Assembly: GCA_039029915.1 (NCBI GenBank)
Contig: JBCCFD010000186.1
Location: 1-13,971 of the forward strand
Length of the DNA stretch: 13,971 nucleotides
Direction: 5' to 3'
Source: QQUD01 sp039029915
GTDB taxonomy: Bacteria > Chloroflexota > Anaerolineae > Promineifilales > Promineifilaceae
A program made the position numbers and the translations under genes. How positions within the stretch are numbered: the first letter of the stretch is position 1; each line of letters opens with the position of its first letter. The notes under the pieces are model-generated. The model searched no databases, had not been told where the DNA came from, and saw nothing but the letters and a program-made list of their open reading frames with translations. Shown piece by piece: positions 1-6,350 of the stretch.

Positions 1-217
1 GCCGCCAAGCAGAGGGGGCAAGCGAGTTAAATTCTTTTTTGCCACCCAGCCAGCGGTTGCCCCAGCTACTTTTGTCTTTTTTGTTAACAAACCAGATTGG
101 GTAAACTTTGGCTATCAACGGTACTTAGAAAACCGCCTCCGCGAAACTTTTCCCTACCCCGGCACGCCTATTCGGCTCATATTTAGAGCGCGGAGCGAGG
201 ATCGGTTTGGAAGATAG
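1..217 (+). CDS. der: Ribosome biogenesis GTPase Der (EngA), C-terminal fragment
   Basis: This is the last 71 codons of a gene entering from the left edge, read from base 2 to the TAG at 215-217. The visible part is the KH-like C-terminal domain of Der: a KRVKFFFATQ strand, then PATFVFFVN, then the family signature YQRYLENRLRETF followed by GTPIRLIFR. In the family these segments close the KH-like domain that packs against the two tandem GTPase domains and contacts 23S rRNA during 50S subunit assembly. Both GTPase domains lie outside the window. The tail after LIFR is short (ARSEDRFGR) and basic. No other family has this combination, so the assignment is firm despite the truncation. No clear terminator follows. 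The next gene starts 117 bases downstream on the same strand. Confidence 0.93.
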   Translation, partial: PPSRGGKRVKFFFATQPAVAPATFVFFVNKPDWVNFGYQRYLENRLRETFPYPGTPIRLIFRARSEDRFGR

Positions 218-260
218 GGCGCGAGTTGAGGAATAAAGGATAAAAAGTGATGGGGTATAG

Positions 261-330
261 CGTGTAGAGGGAGGCACTTGATAAGACATCTTGCTACTTT
301 GCAACTCTGCCCCTTGCCACTCGCCACATT
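261..330. repeat. Degenerate intergenic repeat block upstream of the RNA methyltransferase
   Basis: This gap sequence is built from units that recur elsewhere in the window. GTGTAGAGGGA at 263-273 is the reverse complement of part of the CTCTACA array near 10614. CACTTGATA at 275-283 recurs in reverse complement at about 10540. CTACTTTG at 294-301 begins a loose 8-bp periodic run (CTACTTTG, CAACTCTG, CCCCTTG, CCACTCGCC) that matches the 8-bp run at 10552-10580 in reverse complement. The block reads through the apparent TTG-initiated N-terminal extension of the next gene, which argues that the extension is not coding. Confidence 0.55.
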
Positions 331-334
331 AACT

Positions 335-1423
335 ATGTCAACATTTTACGCACAGACGATGCCAGGGATTGAAGATATTGCCTGGCTTGAAATTAAATCA
401 CAGCTCGCTCGGGTCAAGTTTGGTGAAAAGCTGTTTGCCAAAGACCAGAACGGGCTGGTTCTGTTTGATTACCAAGGTGACACGGCCGATTTGCTCAACC
501 TGCGCACGACAGAAGATCTCTTTGTGTTAGCCCACATGGATAAAAAGCTAACAAAGGGTTGGGATGATCTTTATACGCTCACCAAGAAAATTATTCGCTC
601 AAAGGGGTTTGAAACGGCCGTTGGTACCCTGCTCGATTTGCACCGCACTCAGCCTCAAGGAATCGATCTAACTTACCGCGTTATTAGTCGGCTCCACGGC
701 CGTTTTGAGTATCGTCGCATCGACTTAGCTCGGTCCGTTGAAAAAGCTATCAAGGCCAAATATCCCAAATGGAAAAAAGTAGACGATAAGTCGCGAATTG
801 AAATCTGGGTCAATGCGCTTGGCTCGCGTCTCGTGATTGGGTTACGCATATCTGACCGTACCATGCGACACCGCTTCAAAAAGAAAGACCAAAAACGTGC
901 CGCCCTGCGCCCCTCTGTGGCCGCAGCAATGGTTCACTTGACTGACCCTCAGCCGGAGGATATTTTTCTCGATCCGATGTGCGGCTCCGGCACGATTTTG
1001 ATGGAGCGACGGTTAACGAATGATTACGGCCGTATTCTCGGCGGCGACATCGACACCCAGCGGCTTTTAGCGGCACAGGCCAATATTCGGGGGCAGCGGC
1101 GCGAAAAGGCACGAGATATTGAGTTTGCCCATCTCGACGCTCAACGGCTCCCCTTTCACACCGGCTCCATCAATAAAATGGCTACCAACCTTCCTTTTGG
1201 CAAACAAATTGGCAGTAAAGCAGAGGTAGCGCGACTTTATCCAGCGCTGTTTCAAGAGTTTGAGCGGGTGCTTCAGCCGGGTGGCAAAGCGGTTATTTTG
1301 AGCAGTGAGTTTGAGCTAGTCAAAACGGCCGTTCGCTCTTGCCCAAGCCTCACTATTTTGACGGGCTATTCAATTGCTGTTCTTGGCCAGTGGGGGCGCA
1401 TTTATATTGCCAGAAAAGAATAA
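335..1423 (+). CDS. THUMP-domain class I RNA guanine-N2 methyltransferase (TrmN/Trm14-like)
   Basis: A 362-residue SAM-dependent RNA methyltransferase. The N-terminus (MSTFYAQTMPGIEDIAWLEI) is the ferredoxin-like/THUMP start typical of the UPF0020 family, and a THUMP RNA-binding region follows to about residue 170. The catalytic Rossmann domain has the SAM-binding motif DPMCGSGT at 213-220, the acidic loop GGDID at 236-240 and the catalytic motif NLPFG at 285-289. The NLPFGKQIG form is the one seen in tRNA m2G6 enzymes (TrmN, Trm14, THUMPD3), so N2-methylation of a tRNA guanine is the best guess. An rRNA target as in the RlmL N-terminal half is possible. I chose the ATG at 335 because the family homology begins there. 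The TTG at 278 has a GGGAGG site but adds 19 residues read from repeat DNA. There is no Shine-Dalgarno before 335. Four ACGGCCGT palindromes lie in this gene. Confidence 0.85.
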   Translation: MSTFYAQTMPGIEDIAWLEIKSQLARVKFGEKLFAKDQNGLVLFDYQGDTADLLNLRTTEDLFVLAHMDKKLTKGWDDLYTLTKKIIRSKGFETAVGTLLDLHRTQPQGIDLTYRVISRLHGRFEYRRIDLARSVEKAIKAKYPKWKKVDDKSRIEIWVNALGSRLVIGLRISDRTMRHRFKKKDQKRAALRPSVAAAMVHLTDPQPEDIFLDPMCGSGTILMERRLTNDYGRILGGDIDTQRLLAAQANIRGQRREKARDIEFAHLDAQRLPFHTGSINKMATNLPFGKQIGSKAEVARLYPALFQEFERVLQPGGKAVILSSEFELVKTAVRSCPSLTILTGYSIAVLGQWGRIYIARKE

Positions 1424-1429
1424 AGAAAA

Positions 1430-1460
1430 ATGGTTCACTTTTATGTTATACTTGAACCAT
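1430..1460. promoter_or_regulatory. Operator/promoter of the toxin-antitoxin pair, giving a probable leaderless mRNA
   Basis: A perfect inverted repeat, ATGGTTCA (1430-1437) and TGAACCAT (1453-1460), flanks a 15-bp spacer. The spacer carries an extended -10 box, TG-T-TATACT (TG at 1444-1445, hexamer 1447-1452). No convincing -35 box is present. A transcript starting 6-8 bases after the -10 would begin at the antitoxin ATG (1459), and no Shine-Dalgarno exists, so the message is probably leaderless. The repeat centres are about two helical turns apart, which suits a pair of ribbon-helix-helix dimers covering the promoter. Autorepression by the encoded antitoxin is the usual arrangement; here it is inferred from the layout. 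Confidence 0.7.
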
Positions 1461-1713
1461 GAAATCGATTACCATCCATAAAATAGACGATGAAACTGAG
1501 CAAGCTCTCCTTAAAATTGCTGAGCGTGATGGCATAAGCCTCAACAAATTGGTCAAGCAATTATTGAGAGAAAGCTTAGGTCTAGAGGTGCCAGTTCCCA
1601 ATCATAGGGCAGAATTTGAAGAGTTTTTAGGAAGTTGGTCAATTGAAGAAAAAACGGAATTTGACCAAAAGGTTGCCATCTTCGATACAATCTCAGATGA
1701 CGATTGGACATGA
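1459..1713 (+). CDS. Ribbon-helix-helix antitoxin (VapB/FitA-like)
   Basis: An 84-residue protein with a ribbon-helix-helix N-terminus: a strand (SITIHKID, residues 3-10), helix 1 (DETEQALLKIAERDG) and helix 2 (SLNKLVKQLLRESLG, 27-41). RHH dimers of this kind bind palindromic operators through the strand. The acidic, aromatic C-terminal half (EFEEFLGSWSIEEK to DDDW) is the expected disordered arm that wraps the toxin and blocks its active site. Its stop TGA overlaps the toxin start in ATGA (1710-1713), so the two genes are translationally coupled with the antitoxin made first. The gene starts inside the right arm of its own operator. The pair looks richer in A+T than its neighbours and holds no ACGGCCGT site, which would suit a recent arrival. 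The exact subfamily is uncertain. Confidence 0.85.
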   Translation: MKSITIHKIDDETEQALLKIAERDGISLNKLVKQLLRESLGLEVPVPNHRAEFEEFLGSWSIEEKTEFDQKVAIFDTISDDDWT

Positions 1714-2105
1714 AATCAAGAATTCTATTAGATACAAATGCATATTCTGACTTGATGCGCGGCAATGAACAGATATTAGACATGCTATCGATTAGTCAGC
1801 GGGTTTATATGTCGGTTATTGTGCTGGGTGAGCTTTACACCGGGTTTAAAGGGGGAGCTTACGAGCAAAAAAATCGTGACACCTTAAAAAAATTTTTAGC
1901 CCGCCCTACAGTCCGTACTGTTCATGTCACAGTAGAAACAGCCGATATTTTTTCAAACCTAATGCTTTCTCTTAAACAAAATGGAACGAAAATCCCTATT
2001 AATGATGTCTGGATAGCAGCACACGCCCTTGAAATTGGTGCTCGACTCGTCACCCGAGATCAACATTTTATGAGTGTGGCTGGCTTGCGAACGGCATTCA
2101 TTTAA
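1710..2105 (+). CDS. PIN-domain toxin (VapC-like ribonuclease)
   Basis: A 131-residue single PIN domain, the usual length for VapC toxins. The four acidic metal-binding positions are visible: D8 in RILLDTNAYSDL, E41 in VLGELYTGF, D99 in INDVWIAAHA and D117 in RLVTRDQHF. PIN toxins use Mg2+ or Mn2+ to cut RNA, often tRNA or the 23S sarcin-ricin loop; the target here cannot be read from sequence. All catalytic residues are intact, so the toxin looks functional. The ATG at 1710, overlapping the antitoxin stop, is preferred over a TTG two codons upstream. The stop TAA (2103-2105) overlaps the rsgA stop on the other strand by three bases, so the module is packed with no spacer between the methyltransferase and rsgA. 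Confidence 0.9.
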   Translation: MKSRILLDTNAYSDLMRGNEQILDMLSISQRVYMSVIVLGELYTGFKGGAYEQKNRDTLKKFLARPTVRTVHVTVETADIFSNLMLSLKQNGTKIPINDVWIAAHALEIGARLVTRDQHFMSVAGLRTAFI

Positions 2106-3055
2106 TAAGACGCTGCGTCAATCTGTTCGTGCTCGTCACGGAGACGGAGGTAGCTATCGTAGCGTTGGGGGGAAATACGGCCGTTTTCAACCGCCTCAAT
2201 AATGGCACAGCCCGGTTCGTGCTTGTGGCTACAGTCGCTAAACTGGCAGGCCTGCACCAGCGGCGCCATCTCTCGAAAATAAGCGTCCAACTCCGTGTAC
2301 TCAATGTCAAACAGAGCCAATCCCCGAATGCCCGGCGTGTCGGCTACGTAGCCGCCGCTGGCCAGTGGAAACAGTTCGGCGTAGCGCGTCGTGTGCATCC
2401 CTTTACCGGTCGCCCTGCTCACGTCGCTCACCTTTAGCCCTAACCCAGGTTCAATCGCATTTAACAAGCTCGATTTCCCTACTCCAGATGAGCCAGAAAA
2501 AACGGTGATTTTGTTCATCAAATAATCCCGAAGCTCTTCAATGCCCTGATTCTCTACCACACTTGTCCAAATGACTGGATACCCGATTTCTTCATAAACC
2601 TGGAGCTTTTGGCGTATTTTCCCTTTTTTATCGAGGTCGATTTTGTTGAGGCAAATGATGGTGTTGAGATTGTTCATTTCAGCCACAATCAAAAAGCGAT
2701 CCAGCTTGCGCAAATTAGGGGCCGGGTTTTTAGCCGCAAAGACAAAAATCACCTGATCTAAATTGGCAACCAGCACCTGCTCTTGGTCGATGGATTGCCG
2801 CCGCCCCGTTGGAGACGGCCGTGTTCTAGATAGCACCGATTTACGGTCACCAATGCCGTCAATCGTGCCCGTACCGTCCTCGTTTTCAAAGAGGGTGACT
2901 CGATCCCCCACTGCCACAATCGAGGTTTGTTGCCACTCCTGCTTGAGGCGACCGGCCAACTGGGCGGTGATTTGGTCTAATCCAGCTGGATTAGGGTCTA
3001 GATCAACGGTGTAAAATCCGCTAATTGCTTTGATGACAAGTCCTGATAAGCTCAT
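2102..3055 (-). CDS. rsgA: Ribosome small subunit-dependent GTPase A (RsgA)
   Basis: A 317-residue circularly permuted GTPase that checks late 30S subunit maturation and releases RbfA. An N-terminal OB fold (about 1-75) is followed by the permuted G domain, with G4 (LNKIDL, 136-141) preceding the P loop (GSSGVGKS, 188-195), the GKGMHTTR switch region (217-224) and G3 (DTPGIRG, 239-245). The C-terminal zinc knuckle is complete: C270, C275, H277 and C283 (CQFSDCSHKHEPGC). This order is diagnostic of RsgA. Length is normal. The start ATG has only a weak upstream purine tract. The gene is convergent with the PIN toxin and overlaps its end. It contains two ACGGCCGT palindromes, one in the sense of ENGRI and one in RTRPS, that is, in different codon phases. 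Confidence 0.97.
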   Translation of the reverse strand: MSLSGLVIKAISGFYTVDLDPNPAGLDQITAQLAGRLKQEWQQTSIVAVGDRVTLFENEDGTGTIDGIGDRKSVLSRTRPSPTGRRQSIDQEQVLVANLDQVIFVFAAKNPAPNLRKLDRFLIVAEMNNLNTIICLNKIDLDKKGKIRQKLQVYEEIGYPVIWTSVVENQGIEELRDYLMNKITVFSGSSGVGKSSLLNAIEPGLGLKVSDVSRATGKGMHTTRYAELFPLASGGYVADTPGIRGLALFDIEYTELDAYFREMAPLVQACQFSDCSHKHEPGCAIIEAVENGRISPQRYDSYLRLRDEHEQIDAASY

Positions 3056-3089
3056 GATAGAAGCTTACCGCAAAGATTGTGAAGGGTGC

Positions 3090-3118
3090 AAGGTTTAGTG
3101 ATTGGGGGCTAGGGATTA
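3090..3118. repeat. Short heptad-like repeat between rsgA and the DUF3592-like gene
   Basis: On the minus strand this reads as loosely related 7-mers, TAATCCC, TAGCCCC and CAATCAC, typical of short tandem repeat DNA in gaps. It overlaps the last codons and stop (TAG, 3109-3111) of the DUF3592-like gene, so that protein's final Ser-Asn-Pro is encoded by repeat sequence. The call rests on a short stretch and is tentative. Confidence 0.35.
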
Positions 3119-3654
3119 GACGCTCTTGAAGCCATTCGAAAACTCACAAACACGAGCAAAATACCAGCAGCAAAGAGTGTGGCAATAAAGACAGCTCCGT
3201 TCCAATAGCTGACATCGGCAACATCCTGGGCAATCCACGCCCGTTCAGGGTCGCTGGCGAGGTAAATGATTTCAATATCGTCCCCTTCGCGGGTCGTGGT
3301 AAAGACCTCATCAGACACTCGCTGGATGTCAGTTGAGTAGATGTCGCCAATTTCGCCAACTTTAGGCAACTCAATTTCCAAGCCGTCACCTAAATCGACT
3401 GTTTCCATCTCAACGGCCGTTTCCTCAAAATAGATAACGGTAAAGGTGTTAACCCGACTGCTGCCCCGACCAGAGCTTACCAGATCAAAGCGCTTGTCTG
3501 TAACGGTTGCCGAGACAATAACTCCCTCTTCATTTCGCTGACGAATCGCCTGATTGCCAACTAAGCTGGCCACAATGGCGATGACGCTGATAAATATGGC
3601 GACAATACCCGTTGCTAAGATGAGCTCTTTGCCAGTTGGCGTTTTCTTTTGCAT
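3109..3654 (-). CDS. Two-TM membrane protein, DUF3592-like
   Basis: A 181-residue protein of unknown function with one hydrophobic helix near each end: about residues 11-33 (LILATGIVAIFISVIAIVAS) and 153-175 (AVFIATLFAAGILLVFVSF). Between them is a beta-rich domain of about 110 residues containing VSATVTDKR, FTVIYFEE, a GEIGD turn and DDIEIIYLASDPERAW. The pattern of two TM helices enclosing a strand-rich domain that ends in an I.YLASDPE motif resembles DUF3592 proteins, whose role is not known. I chose ATG 3654 because the lysine-rich MQKKTPTGKE leader sits just before the first TM helix. A TTG seven codons upstream is an alternative, and neither has a Shine-Dalgarno. The last residues run into repeat DNA. 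Confidence 0.7.
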   Translation of the reverse strand: MQKKTPTGKELILATGIVAIFISVIAIVASLVGNQAIRQRNEEGVIVSATVTDKRFDLVSSGRGSSRVNTFTVIYFEETAVEMETVDLGDGLEIELPKVGEIGDIYSTDIQRVSDEVFTTTREGDDIEIIYLASDPERAWIAQDVADVSYWNGAVFIATLFAAGILLVFVSFRMASRASNP

Positions 3655-3705
3655 AACAAAATTATGAGCAAGCAAGCTTACAAGGTCAATAGCCGCCTCG
3701 CCCCC

Positions 3706-3733
3706 TTGCTGAAACTGAGAATTTTACTATTAT
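3706..3733 (+). promoter_or_regulatory. Possible cmoAB promoter
   Basis: TTGCTG (3706-3711) and TATTAT (3728-3733) are separated by 16 bp in the gap between the divergent DUF3592-like gene and cmoA. This would give a leader of about 60 bases, including a GGTAATT tandem repeat and a weak GGCAGGT ribosome site before the cmoA ATG. It is read only from hexamer similarity. Confidence 0.35.
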
Positions 3734-3748
3734 CCCAAGTTAGTATTC

Positions 3749-3762
3749 GGTAATTGGTAATT
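3749..3762. repeat. Tandem heptamer GGTAATT x2
   Basis: Two exact adjacent copies of GGTAATT lie in the cmoA leader. Tandem heptamers of this kind resemble the short tandemly repeated repetitive sequences of filamentous cyanobacteria. Two copies alone are weak evidence, but other gaps in the window have the same style. Confidence 0.5.
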
Positions 3763-3799
3763 AACCTCAGTTCGGAAATAATTTAATTGGGCAGGTTGA

Positions 3800-4534
3800 A
3801 TGAGTCTTACAAATATTTATGACGACATTTATGCAAATCCGCGAAATCACGTGGATAGCTTTAAGTTTGATGAAGAGGTGGTGCAGGTTTTTACCGATAT
3901 GATTGCCCGCTCGGTGCCGGGGTATATGCTCACCTTACCGTTAATCGGGCTTTTAGGCAGTCAATACGCTCAACCGAATAGCAAGGTGTACGACCTTGGC
4001 TGTTCGTTAGGAGCGGTTAGCTTATCGCTTCAGCCTCAGGTAACACCCGACTGCACGATTATGGCCGTGGACAACTCGTCAGCCATGATTGAAAAATGTC
4101 GTCAAGTTGTTAAAAACGAAGTGGGGAAAGCCCCTATCGAACTGGTAGAAGCAGATATTCGCTCTATACCCATTAGAGATGCGTCAGTCGTAGTGCTAAA
4201 CTTTACCCTGCAATTTATTGCACCAGACCAACGAGCCGAATTAATTCAAACAATTTATGATGGCTTACGCCCGGGTGGGGCATTAATTTTGTCGGAAAAG
4301 GTTGCTTTTGAGGATGCCGCGCAAAACGGCCGTTTTACAAACCTACACCACAACTTCAAACGAGCCAACGGGTATAGCGACCTCGAAATTAGCCAAAAGC
4401 GCACCGCTATTGAGAACGTCTTGATTGCAGATAGCGTGCCTCAGCACCAAGCCCGTTTGACCGAAGCTGGCTTCAGTTCAGCAGAGGTTTGGTTTCAAGC
4501 TCTCAACTTTATGTCAATATTTGCTCTAAAATAA
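3800..4534 (+). CDS. cmoA: Carboxy-S-adenosyl-L-methionine synthase CmoA
   Basis: A 244-residue class I methyltransferase fold that makes carboxy-SAM from SAM and prephenate. The match to the E. coli enzyme is clear along the whole length: FDEEVVQVFTDMIARSVPGY (23-42), the SAM motif VYDLGCSLGAVSLS (63-76), AVDNSSAMIEKC (89-100), VVLNFTLQFI (131-140), LRPGGALILSEK (156-167), HHNFKRANGYSDLEISQKR (183-201) and a C-terminal VWFQALNF. The arginine of SQKR (201) is the one known to bind the carboxylate of the substrate. The insertion after EDAA is slightly different from proteobacterial forms. Its TAA stop shares its last A with the ATG of cmoB, so the two products are made from one message. One AAAACGGCCGTTTT palindrome lies at 4323-4336. 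Confidence 0.96.
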   Translation: MSLTNIYDDIYANPRNHVDSFKFDEEVVQVFTDMIARSVPGYMLTLPLIGLLGSQYAQPNSKVYDLGCSLGAVSLSLQPQVTPDCTIMAVDNSSAMIEKCRQVVKNEVGKAPIELVEADIRSIPIRDASVVVLNFTLQFIAPDQRAELIQTIYDGLRPGGALILSEKVAFEDAAQNGRFTNLHHNFKRANGYSDLEISQKRTAIENVLIADSVPQHQARLTEAGFSSAEVWFQALNFMSIFALK

Positions 4535-5505
4535 TGATCCTCAATTACTCACCACTATACGAATTGATGTCCGACAGCATTTTAGACCGCTGGCTAGAAA
4601 GTCTGCCAACGGCCGTTTCTGGTTCCTTTGACTCAGTCAATCACGGTAAGTTCACCGAATGGCTCGAAATTTTAGAGCAGCTCCCAAATATTCCGGTTGA
4701 GACGCTTGAATTAAAGCATGAGGTGAAAGTTGAAACGGCCGTTTCCCCACAGCAGCGTGCCCAAATCGAGGCGCAGCTAAGGCACTTTCATCCTTGGCGC
4801 AAAGGACCTTTCACTGTTCACGGTATACACATCGACACAGAATGGCGTTCTGATTGGAAGTGGGATCGGCTCATCAACCATATTCAGCCGCTGACTGGGC
4901 GGCGCGTGCTTGACGTGGGCTGTGGCAATGGGTACCACTGCTGGCGCATGGTGGGAGCTGGGGCCAGGTTGGCTATCGGCATTGATCCATTTTTACTTTA
5001 CGTAATGCAGTTTCACGCCATGCGTCACTTTTTGGGCAAAGACCTTCCGACGTTTGTTCTGCCGTTTGGCATTGATGAGATACCCACCGACCTAAATGCG
5101 TTTGATACCGTATTTTCAATGGGCGTCCTTTATCATCGTCGCTCCCCTATTGACCATTTGCTCACGCTCAAGAACTGCTTACGTTCTGGTGGCGAGCTGG
5201 TGCTAGAAACGCTGGTGATTAACGGCCGTCTAGGCGAAGCTCTCCTGCCTGAAGGTCGGTACGCTCAAATGCGGAATGTATGGTTTATCCCTTCTCCCGA
5301 TACGCTTCAATCCTGGTTGCGTAAAAGCGGGTTTACCAACGTCAAGCTGGTAGATGTTTCCGTGACGACAGAAGCGGAACAACGTTCAACGGAGTGGATG
5401 ACGTTTCACTCATTGAAAAACTTTTTAGATTCAAATGATGTTTCAAAAACGGTTGAAGGCTACCCCGCTCCCCAACGCGCTATTTTAACGGCCGTTAAGC
5501 CTTAA
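4534..5505 (+). CDS. cmoB: tRNA U34 carboxymethyltransferase CmoB
   Basis: Transfers the carboxymethyl group from carboxy-SAM to 5-hydroxyuridine at the wobble position, giving cmo5U34, which widens decoding of four-codon boxes. The 323-residue length equals the E. coli protein. Signature stretches are present: HPWRKGPF (86-93), HIDTEWRSDWKWDR (99-112), the SAM motif LDVGCGNGYH (126-135), AIGIDP (147-152), FSMGVLYHRRSP (194-205), ELVLETLVI (221-229), RYAQMRNVWFIPS (242-254), DVSVTTEAEQR (274-284) and a C-terminal KTVEGYPAPQRA. I chose ATG 4534, which shares a base with the cmoA stop (TAATG), because the N-terminus MILNYSPLYEL aligns with the family. A GTG at 4489 would add 15 residues inside cmoA. 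The gene has four ACGGCCGT palindromes, the highest number per kilobase here. It ends directly against the HAD gene on the opposite strand. Confidence 0.96.
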   Translation: MILNYSPLYELMSDSILDRWLESLPTAVSGSFDSVNHGKFTEWLEILEQLPNIPVETLELKHEVKVETAVSPQQRAQIEAQLRHFHPWRKGPFTVHGIHIDTEWRSDWKWDRLINHIQPLTGRRVLDVGCGNGYHCWRMVGAGARLAIGIDPFLLYVMQFHAMRHFLGKDLPTFVLPFGIDEIPTDLNAFDTVFSMGVLYHRRSPIDHLLTLKNCLRSGGELVLETLVINGRLGEALLPEGRYAQMRNVWFIPSPDTLQSWLRKSGFTNVKLVDVSVTTEAEQRSTEWMTFHSLKNFLDSNDVSKTVEGYPAPQRAILTAVKP

Positions 5506-6246
5506 CTAAGCCACTTCTCTCTCAGCACAAAACATCTCGCCCAGCTCAGCTAAGGTTGTAATTCGCACGACGTTCTCAGGGATTTCGGCATCCGCCCCCG
5601 TCCCTTTACGATCGACCCAAATACCCATGCCATACTCTCCGGCATTGACTGAGCCAATTGCATCGACAGCCAAATTATCTCCCACATAAACAATTTGCTC
5701 GGCAGGTGTTTTGATGCGTGCGGCTGCTTTTTGGAAAATACTTTTGGCCGGTTTATGAATCCCTAGCTCTTCGCTCACCATAATTGATGCAGGAGGGATA
5801 AATCCTATCAAAAATTGTTCTATCACGGGACGTGCTGAACATGAATGATTGGATAAAACACCCATTTTGATACCACAGCGCTTTAATTGCTCAAGCGTCT
5901 GTCTCACTTCCGGGAAAAGAAAGTGAGGTAACCGCGCGTAGCCACTATACACTTCATAAGCAAACTCATAAGAGGTGTCAAAATGGTTTAAACGATTGAG
6001 TAGCTTGCGGTATTTATGAACGATATCGCTTCGTTTCTGAGGATGAAGTTTTCCAGTAACAATTCCCTTAGAAATGTCTTCTTGCAGCGATTTAAGCGCT
6101 GCAGAAACTTGTTCCTTCGTGCAGGCAATGCCATGATTTTGAAACAAAATGGCTAACTTCTCATTCTCTTGTATGTTGGGAGAAATAGCATAGGCCAATG
6201 TAAAATCCCAATCAAACAAAACGGCCGTTACGCCTTTAATTGTCAT
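5506..6246 (-). CDS. HAD-superfamily hydrolase (phosphatase-like)
   Basis: A 246-residue haloacid dehalogenase fold enzyme. Motif I is FDWDFTL with nucleophile D12 and acid/base D14, motif II is VLSNHS (S132), motif III is IHKPAKSIF (K165) and motif IV is YVGDNLAVDAIGSVNAG (D190, D195). A helical C1 cap lies at about 18-110. This set fits a metal-dependent phosphatase of the Gph/pyrimidine-5'-nucleotidase kind, but the substrate cannot be read. I chose ATG 6246 because AAGGAAG lies seven bases upstream on the minus strand (6253-6259) and motif I then starts at residue 11; a longer reading adds ten arginine-rich residues. The stop (TAG) is immediately adjacent to the cmoB stop, with no room for a terminator between them. 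Confidence 0.88.
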   Translation of the reverse strand: MTIKGVTAVLFDWDFTLAYAISPNIQENEKLAILFQNHGIACTKEQVSAALKSLQEDISKGIVTGKLHPQKRSDIVHKYRKLLNRLNHFDTSYEFAYEVYSGYARLPHFLFPEVRQTLEQLKRCGIKMGVLSNHSCSARPVIEQFLIGFIPPASIMVSEELGIHKPAKSIFQKAAARIKTPAEQIVYVGDNLAVDAIGSVNAGEYGMGIWVDRKGTGADAEIPENVVRITTLAELGEMFCAEREVA

Positions 6247-6252
6247 TCTATA

Positions 6253-6292
6253 CTTCCTTGGTCGAGTCCGGTACATTAGACAATTTATTGTA
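6253..6292 (-). promoter_or_regulatory. Ribosome site and possible -10 box of the HAD gene
   Basis: On the minus strand TACAAT (6292-6287) could be a -10 box. It overlaps the short inverted repeat ACAAT-TT-ATTGT (6280-6291), a possible operator. AAGGAAG (6259-6253) is one of the few clear Shine-Dalgarno sequences in the window. No good -35 is visible. The gap from the PBP stop (6351) also shows no stem followed by a T run. Confidence 0.35.
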
Positions 6293-6350
6293 GGGTGGAA
6301 AATCGAAAATCCCGTGAAAGAGACGTTGATATTCGATGGACCAATAAATC

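Noticed and set aside
278..334. TTG start giving a 19-residue N-terminal extension of the RNA methyltransferase
   Set aside because: Although GGGAGG lies upstream, the added residues are read from intergenic repeat units, and family homology starts at ATG 335.
2129..3014. Plus-strand frames of 102 and 83 codons within rsgA
   Set aside because: They are shadows of rsgA, whose GTPase and zinc motifs are complete on the minus strand.
4489..4533. GTG start for cmoB inside cmoA
   Set aside because: CmoB homology begins at ATG 4534, which shares a base with the cmoA stop and gives the standard length of 323.
5485..5508. Palindromes at the cmoB/HAD junction as a bidirectional terminator
   Set aside because: The 14-base palindrome is one of the dispersed ACGGCCGT sites, and the second (5494-5506) has almost no loop; neither is followed by a T run.
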